From contig OY821784.1 in NCBI GenBank assembly GCA_963682175.1, positions 20,007,621-20,071,620 of the forward strand: DNA of 64,000 nucleotides. Direction: 5' to 3'. Numbering within the stretch: the stretch's first letter is position 1; the number at the start of each line of letters is the position of its first letter. Source of the DNA: Triglochin maritima (lineage: Eukaryota > Streptophyta > Magnoliopsida > Alismatales > Juncaginaceae). The notes beneath the pieces are model-generated. The model did no database searches, had not been told where the DNA came from, and saw only the letters and a list, made by a program, of their open reading frames with translations. Position numbers and translations under genes: made by a program. Of the stretch, positions 56,659 through 64,000 are shown piece by piece.

Positions 56659-59035
56659 TCCTCTCTCAATCTCCTCCTTCCCTTCTTCGCTCCTCTCCCC
56701 GTTCTCTCTCCCCCCTTCTTCCCTCTCCTTCTCCCTCCTATCCTCTTCTCTTGCCTCTACTCTCCTTTCTCTCTCTCTCTTCTCTCCCCTTCTCTATCTC
56801 CTTATCCCTCTCCTCCTCTCACCTCTCTCGGTTCCTCCCTCCTCCTCTATCTCTCTTGCTTCTCTCCTTCTGTGTCTCTACTCTCCCTTCTCTATCTCGT
56901 TCCCTTCCCCTTCCCTCTTCTCCTCCTATCCTTCTCCGTTCTCCTCTCATTTTCTTGTTCCCTCTCACCTCCTCTCTTGTTCCCTCTCTCCTTCTTCTTC
57001 TCTCTCTCCCCCTCTTCTCCCTCTCTCTCCTCCCCTCTCGTCCTCTCGTTCTCTCTCCCTCCCTCCCGCTCTCTCCCTCCTTCTCCGCTCTCTCCTCTTA
57101 TCCATCCGTGTCCTCTCGTTCCCTCTCTCTTCTCCTTATCTCTCCCTCTCTCTCCTGCCCTCTCTTCCTCTCCTCTCCTTCTCCCTCATCTTCTCTCTCT
57201 CCTTTAATCCTTTCATCTCCTCTAATTGCCCCTCTCTTCTCCTTCAATCCCTCTCCTTTTTTTCTCTCACCTTCCCTTCTCTGTCTCCTCCTCTCCCTCT
57301 CCTCTTCTCCATTTCCCTCTCTCTCCTTCTCCCTCTTATTATCTCTCTCTTTCTCTCTCCTCTTATCTGTCCTCTCTTATTTCTCCTTCTCTATCTCCCT
57401 CTTATCCCTCTCCTTCTCTCCTTTTCTCTCTCCCACTTATCCCACTCCTCCACTCCCTCCTTCTCCTCCTCTCGCTCTCTCTCCCTTCTTCTCCCTCGTA
57501 TCTCTTATCTTTTCTCCCATCACTCTCTCTTCTTTTATGTTCTCCTTCTCTTCTCTCCTTATCCTTATCCCTTTTCTCACTTCTCTGCCTCTATCCTTCT
57601 CTCTTCTCCTATGTTGTCTACCTCTCTCTCTTCTCCTTCTCTCTCATTCTCTCCCCCTCTCTTCCCTCTTCTCTGCCTTCTCATTATCCTTTTCCTTCTC
57701 CTCCTCTCTCCCTACTCATTTCTCTCACCTTCTCTTTCTCTCTCTTCCGTCTATCCCTCTCTCCTTATGCCACTCTCTTTATCTCTCTCTCCTTCTCCAT
57801 CTTCTTCTCTCCCTTCTCTTGCTTCTCCTTTTCTCCCACTCATCTCTCTCTCCTCGTCCCATTCTGTACAGCCCTTCTCTCACTCTCTCTCGTTCTACCC
57901 CTCTCTCTTCTCTCCTTCTCTACCACTCTCCTTCTCTCTCACTCTTGCCTCTTCTCTTTCTCTCATCTCCCTCGCCTCATCTCTATCTCCCTCACATTCC
58001 CTCTCCTCTCCCTTCCCTCTTATCCCTCTCCCCTTCTTCTTCTCTCCTTATCCTTCTCTCTTCTTCTTCTCTCTACCCATTTTATCCTTCTCCATCCTCC
58101 TCTTTCCCTTCTCCTTCTCTCCCTCCCTCTTTCCTTCTCTCCCACTCCTTCACCTCCTCTCTCTTCTGCCTCTCTCTTCTCCGTCTCCCCTCTACTTCGC
58201 TATCCTCCTGTCTCCCTCATCTCTTTCTCTCTCCCTCTTCTCTCCTCCTTCCCTCTCTTCTCTACCTCTCTCGTTCCCTCTCCCTCCTCTTTCTTCTTCT
58301 CCTTCATTTTCTATCTCCCTCCTTCTCTCGCTCTCTCCCCCTTCTTCTCCCTCCTCTCTCCCTCTCCGCTCTTGTCTATTCTCGTGTTCTCTCTCTCTGC
58401 TCTTCTTATCCTCTTTTCTCCACTCTCCTTCTCTCCCCCTTCTCTACCTCTCGCTCTCGTTCTCCATATCTCTTCTCTCTCTCTCTCTCTCCCTTTCCCT
58501 CTCTTCTCTTATCTCTCTTCCCATTTCTCCTCTTCTCTACCACTCTCCTCCCTCTTCTCCTTCTCTCCTCCTCCTTGTTCTACCCCTCACCTTCTCTCGC
58601 TTCTCCTTTTCTCACTCTCCCTCTTATGCTCTTTCTCTTCTCCTTCTCTCTCGTTCACTCTCTCCTTATCTCTCTTTACTTCTCTCTCTCTCTTTCTCCC
58701 TCTCTCCTCCCTTCCTCTTCTCTCTCCCTCTCTTTCTCTCCCTCTCCTCCACTCTCCCTTCTCTCTCTTCTCTCCCTCCTCTCTCCTTCTCTAACGCTCC
58801 ACCCTTCTCACTCTCCTCTTCTCTCGTTTCCTCCCTCCTTCTCTGTTCTCCTTCTCTCTCCCTCTTCCTTATCTCTTCTTCTCTCTCTCTCTGTGTCCTC
58901 TTCCCCCCTCTCTCCTCTTCCCTCTTCTCGTTCCCTATCTCTCCCCTTATAAGGATAAGGAGAGATGGAAGAGAGGAGCGAGAGGGAGAGAAGGAGAAGA
59001 AGAGAGAGGATAAAGAGAAGAGAAGGAGATGGGAC
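56659..59035 (-). repeat. Satellite unit, 2,377 bp
   Basis: Marker states are C, A, C. From here to the end, units share CATTATCCTTTTCC, CCCTACTCATTTC and a shortened TCTCTTCTCCGTCTCC. The stretch before the CGGTTCC word is the ordinary long form (near 56818). Confidence 0.9.
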
Positions 59036-61409
59036 TCCTCTCTCAATCTCCTCCTTCCCTTCTTCGCTCCTCTCCCCGTTCTCTCTCCCCCCTTCTTCCC
59101 TCTCCTTCTCCCTCCTATCCTCTTCTCTTGCCTCTACTCTCCTTTCTCTCTCTCTCTTCTCTCCCCTTCTCTATCTCCTTATCCCTCTCCTCTCTCGGTT
59201 CCTCCCTCCTCCTCCTCTATCTCTCTTGCTTCTCTCCTTCTGTGTCTCTACTCTCCCTTCTCTATCTCGTTCCCTTCCCCTTCCCTCTTCTCCTCCTATC
59301 CTTCTCCGTTCTCCTCTCATTTTCTTGTTCCCTCTCACCTCCTCTCTTGTTCCCTCTCTCCTTCTTCTTCTCTCTCTCCCCCTCTTCTCCCTCTCTCTCC
59401 TCCCCTCTCGTCCTCTCGTTCTCTCTCCCTCCCTCCCGCTCTCTCCCTCCTTCTCCGCTCTCTCCTCTTATCCATCCGTGTCCTCTCGTTCCCTCTCTCT
59501 TCTCCTTATCTCTCCCTCTCTCTCCTGCCCTCTCTTCCTCTCCTCTCCTTCTCCCTCATCTTCTCTCTCTCCTTTAATCCTTTCATCTCCTCTAATTGCC
59601 CCTCTCTTCTCCTTCAATCCCTCTCCTTTTTTTCTCTCACCTTCCCTTCTCTGTCTCCTCCTCTCCCTCTCCTCTTCTCCATTTCCCTCTCTCTCCTTCT
59701 CCCTCTTATTATCTCTCTCTTTCTCTCTCCTCTTATCTGTCCTCTCTTATTTCTCCTTCTCTATCTCCCTCTTATCCCTCTCCTTCTCTCCTTTTCTCTC
59801 TCCCACTTATCCCACTCCTCCACTCCCTCCTTCTCCTCCTCTCGCTCTCTCTCCCTTCTTCTCCCTCGTATCTCTTATCTTTTCTCCCATCACTCTCTCT
59901 TCTTTTATGTTCTCCTTCTCTTCTCTCCTTATCCTTATCCCTTTTCTCACTTCTCTGCCTCTATCCTTCTCTCTTCTCCTATGTTGTCTACCTCTCTCTC
60001 TTCTCCTTCTCTCTCATTCTCTCCCCCTCTCTTCCCTCTTCTCTGCCTTCTCATTATCCTTTTCCTTCTCCTCCTCTCTCCCTACTCATTTCTCTCACCT
60101 TCTCTTTCTCTCTCTTCCGTCTATCCCTCTCTCCTTATGCCACTCTCTTTATCTCTCTCTCCTTCTCCATCTTCTTCTCTCCCTTCTCTTGCTTCTCCTT
60201 TTCTCCCACTCATCTCTCTCTCCTCGTCCCATTCTGTACAGCCCTTCTCTCACTCTCTCTCGTTCTACCCCTCTCTCTTCTCTCCTTCTCTACCACTCTC
60301 CTTCTCTCTCACTCTTGCCTCTTCTCTTTCTCTCATCTCCCTCGCCTCATCTCTATCTCCCTCACATTCCCTCTCCTCTCCCTTCCCTCTTATCCCTCTC
60401 CCCTTCTTCTTCTCTCCTTATCCTTCTCTCTTCTTCTTCTCTCTACCCATTTTATCCTTCTCCATCCTCCTCTTTCCCTTCTCCTTCTCTCCCTCCCTCT
60501 TTCCTTCTCTCCCACTCCTTCACCTCCTCTCTCTTCTGCCTCTCTCTTCTCCGTCTCCCCTCTACTTCGCTATCCTCCTGTCTCCCTCATCTCTTTCTCT
60601 CTCCCTCTTCTCTCCTCCTTCCCTCTCTTCTCTACCTCTCTCGTTCCCTCTCCCTCCTCTTTCTTCTTCTCCTTCATTTTCTATCTCCCTCCTTCTCTCG
60701 CTCTCTCCCCCTTCTTCTCCCTCCTCTCTCCCTCTCCGCTCTTGTCTATTCTCGTGTTCTCTCTCTCTGCTCTTCTTATCCTCTTTTCTCCACTCTCCTT
60801 CTCTCCCCCTTCTCTACCTCTCGCTCTCGTTCTCCATATCTCTTCTCTCTCTCTCTCTCTCTCCCTTTCCCTCTCTTCTCTTATCTCTCTTCCCATTTCT
60901 CCTCTTCTCTACCACTCTCCTCCCTCTTCTCCTTCTCTCCTCCTCCTTGTTCTACCCCTCACCTTCTCTCGCTTCTCCTTTTCTCACTCTCCCTCTTATG
61001 CTCTTTCTCTTCTCCTTCTCTCTCGTTCACTCTCTCCTTATCTCTCTTTACTTCTCTCTCTCTCTCTTTCTCCCTCTCTCCTCCCTTCCTCTTCTCTCTC
61101 CCTCTCTTTCTCTCCCTCTCCTCCACTCTCCCTTCTCTCTCTTCTCTCCCTCCTCTCTCCTTCTCTAACGCTCCACCCTTCTCACTCTCCTCTTCTCTCG
61201 TTTCCTCCCTCCTTCTCTGTTCTCCTTCTCTCTCCCTCTTCCTTATCTCTTCTTCTCTCTCTCTCTGTGTCCTCTTCCCCCCTCTCTCCTCTTCCCTCTT
61301 CTCGTTCCCTATCTCTCCCCTTATAAGGATAAGGAGAGATGGAAGAGAGGAGCGAGAGGGAGAGAAGGAGAAGAAGAGAGAGGATAAAGAGAAGAGAAGG
61401 AGATGGGAC
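59036..61409 (-). repeat. Satellite unit, 2,374 bp
   Basis: Marker states are C, A, C. Near 59190 it has the short form CCTCTCTCGGTTCC followed by one extra CTC, a pattern repeated two units later near 63930 but not in the unit between. Confidence 0.9.
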
Positions 61410-63778
61410 TCCTCTCTCAATCTCCTCCTTCCCTTCTTCGCTCCTCTCCCCGTTCTCTCTCCCCCCTTCTTCCCTCTCCTTCTCCCTCCTATCCTCTTCT
61501 CTTGCCTCTACTCTCCTTTCTCTCTCTCTCTTCTCTCCCCTTCTCTATCTCCTTATCCCTCTCCTCCTCTCACCTCTCTCGGTTCCTCCCTCCTCCTCTA
61601 TCTCTCTTGCTTCTCTCCTTCTGTGTCTCTACTCTCCCTTCTCTATCTCGTTCCCTTCCCCTTCCCTCTTCTCCTCCTATCCTTCTCCGTTCTCCTCTCA
61701 TTTTCTTGTTCCCTCTCACCTCCTCTCTTGTTCCCTCTCTCCTTCTTCTTCTCTCTCTCCCCCTCTTCTCCCTCTCTCTCCTCCCCTCTCGTCCTCTCGT
61801 TCTCTCTCCCTCCCTCCCGCTCTCTCCCTCCTTCTCCGCTCTCTCCTCTTATCCATCCGTGTCCTCTCGTTCCCTCTCTCTTCTCCTTATCTCTCCCTCT
61901 CTCTCCTGCCCTCTCTTCCTCTCCTCTCCTTCTCCCTCATCTTCTCTCTCTCCTTTAATCCTTTCATCTCCTCTAATTGCCCCTCTCTTCTCCTTCAATC
62001 CCTCTCCTTTTTTTCTCTCACCTTCCCTTCTCTGTCTCCTCCTCTCCCTCTCCTCTTCTCCATTTCCCTCTCTCTCCTTCTCCCTCTTATTATCTCTCTC
62101 CTCTTATCTGTCCTCTCTTATTTCTCCTTCTCTATCTCCCTCTTATCCCTCTCCTTCTCTCCTTTTCTCTCTCCCACTTATCCCACTCCTCCACTCCCTC
62201 CTTCTCCTCCTCTCGCTCTCTCTCCCTTCTTCTCCCTCGTATCTCTTATCTTTTCTCCCATCACTCTCTCTTCTTTTATGTTCTCCTTCTCTTCTCTCCT
62301 TATCCTTATCCCTTTTCTCACTTCTCTGCCTCTATCCTTCTCTCTTCTCCTATGTTGTCTACCTCTCTCTCTTCTCCTTCTCTCTCATTCTCTCCCCCTC
62401 TCTTCCCTCTTCTCTGCCTTCTCATTATCCTTTTCCTTCTCCTCCTCTCTCCCTACTCATTTCTCTCACCTTCTCTTTCTCTCTCTTCCGTCTATCCCTC
62501 TCTCCTTATGCCACTCTCTTTATCTCTCTCTCCTTCTCCATCTTCTTCTCTCCCTTCTCTTGCTTCTCCTTTTCTCCCACTCATCTCTCTCTCCTCGTCC
62601 CATTCTGTACAGCCCTTCTCTCACTCTCTCTCGTTCTACCCCTCTCTCTTCTCTCCTTCTCTACCACTCTCCTTCTCTCTCACTCTTGCCTCTTCTCTTT
62701 CTCTCATCTCCCTCGCCTCATCTCTATCTCCCTCACATTCCCTCTCCTCTCCCTTCCCTCTTATCCCTCTCCCCTTCTTCTTCTCTCCTTATCCTTCTCT
62801 CTTCTTCTTCTCTCTACCCATTTTATCCTTCTCCATCCTCCTCTTTCCCTTCTCCTTCTCTCCCTCCCTCTTTCCTTCTCTCCCACTCCTTCACCTCCTC
62901 TCTCTTCTGCCTCTCTCTTCTCCGTCTCCCCTCTACTTCGCTATCCTCCTGTCTCCCTCATCTCTTTCTCTCTCCCTCTTCTCTCCTCCTTCCCTCTCTT
63001 CTCTACCTCTCTCGTTCCCTCTCCCTCCTCTTTCTTCTTCTCCTTCATTTTCTATCTCCCTCCTTCTCTCGCTCTCTCCCCCTTCTTCTCCCTCCTCTCT
63101 CCCTCTCCGCTCTTGTCTATTCTCGTGTTCTCTCTCTCTGCTCTTCTTATCCTCTTTTCTCCACTCTCCTTCTCTCCCCCTTCTCTACCTCTCGCTCTCG
63201 TTCTCCATATCTCTTCTCTCTCTCTCTCTCTCCCTTTCCCTCTCTTCTCTTATCTCTCTTCCCATTTCTCCTCTTCTCTACCACTCTCCTCCCTCTTCTC
63301 CTTCTCTCCTCCTCCTTGTTCTACCCCTCACCTTCTCTCGCTTCTCCTTTTCTCACTCTCCCTCTTATGCTCTTTCTCTTCTCCTTCTCTCTCGTTCACT
63401 CTCTCCTTATCTCTCTTTACTTCTCTCTCTCTCTCTTTCTCCCTCTCTCCTCCCTTCCTCTTCTCTCTCCCTCTCTTTCTCTCCCTCTCCTCCACTCTCC
63501 CTTCTCTCTCTTCTCTCCCTCCTCTCTCCTTCTCTAACGCTCCACCCTTCTCACTCTCCTCTTCTCTCGTTTCCTCCCTCCTTCTCTGTTCTCCTTCTCT
63601 CTCCCTCTTCCTTATCTCTTCTTCTCTCTCTCTCTGTGTCCTCTTCCCCCCTCTCTCCTCTTCCCTCTTCTCGTTCCCTATCTCTCCCCTTATAAGGATA
63701 AGGAGAGATGGAAGAGAGGAGCGAGAGGGAGAGAAGGAGAAGAAGAGAGAGGATAAAGAGAAGAGAAGGAGATGGGAC
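61410..63778 (-). repeat. Satellite unit, 2,369 bp
   Basis: Marker states are C, A, C, with the long form before CGGTTCC. Near 62095 it has the shortened CTCTCTCCTCTTATC of the 42-51 kb units, where the two preceding units have the long form. It is the shortest complete unit in the window. Confidence 0.9.
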
Positions 63779-64000
63779 TCCTCTCTCAATCTCCTCCTTC
63801 CCTTCTTCGCTCCTCTCCCCGTTCTCTCTCCCCCCTTCTTCCCTCTCCTTCTCCCTCCTATCCTCTTCTCTTGCCTCTACTCTCCTTTCTCTCTCTCTCT
63901 TCTCTCCCCTTCTCTATCTCCTTATCCCTCTCCTCTCTCGGTTCCTCCCTCCTCCTCCTCTATCTCTCTTGCTTCTCTCCTTCTGTGTCTCTACTCTCCC
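63779..64000 (-). repeat. Partial satellite unit at the window end
   Basis: It carries the short CGGTTCC form of the unit at 59036, so the two-unit alternation continues. The array runs past the window. Confidence 0.9.

Larger units (their letters stand above)
34900..64000 (-). repeat. Same satellite array in inverted orientation (pyrimidine strand on plus)
   Basis: This is 29.1 kb of the same unit read as its complement. Plus-strand words are CTCTCC, TTCTCC and CCCTCT, and the island appears as a short purine block. Island right edges lie near 36613, 39013, 41401, 43786, 46171, 48545, 50929, 53795, 56658, 59035, 61409 and 63778. Typical spacing is 2,369-2,400 bp, with two units of about 2,865 bp. 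No gene or transposable element is seen. Confidence 0.95.

Overview
The window comes from a land plant nuclear genome, most likely a flowering plant. The evidence is a Ty1/copia LTR retrotransposon with plant-type Gag-Pol, primed by initiator methionine tRNA, sitting inside a very large tandem satellite. There are no bacterial-type genes, no cellular protein-coding genes, and no rRNA or tRNA genes that I can support. The species cannot be named from the sequence.

Layout. (1) 1-1224 and 11159-34699 are one tandem array of a roughly 2.38-2.42 kb unit whose plus strand is almost all purine (G and A). (2) 1225-11158 is a single 9,934 bp copia element inserted into one unit of that array, coding on the minus strand. 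It has two 2,123 bp LTRs, a 5 bp target duplication (GGAGG), a primer binding site, a polypurine tract, and one gag-pol reading frame broken by a single in-frame TGA. (3) 34700-34899 is a run of exactly 200 N. (4) 34900-64000 is the same satellite in the opposite orientation, so the plus strand is now almost all pyrimidine. Two of its units are 0.48 kb longer because of a shared internal tandem duplication.

Each satellite unit carries one conserved island of about 85 bp where purine and pyrimidine strands swap. I used this island to set unit borders. Units also carry a few conserved non-purine words (for example around CTGTACAG) and a (GA)n run of variable length. Linked variants show that neighbouring units are often most alike, that some stretches alternate in a two-unit (about 4.8 kb) higher-order pattern, and that units are mosaics, as expected of unequal exchange and gene conversion.

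The many long open frames in the satellite, up to more than 2,000 codons and open in all three frames of the pyrimidine strand, are a composition effect. TAA, TAG and TGA all need purines, so a C/T-only strand cannot stop. I do not call them genes. The most notable content is the satellite itself: a more than 50 kb, strand-asymmetric polypurine/polypyrimidine array with a built-in strand-switch element, plus an unresolved orientation flip at the gap.
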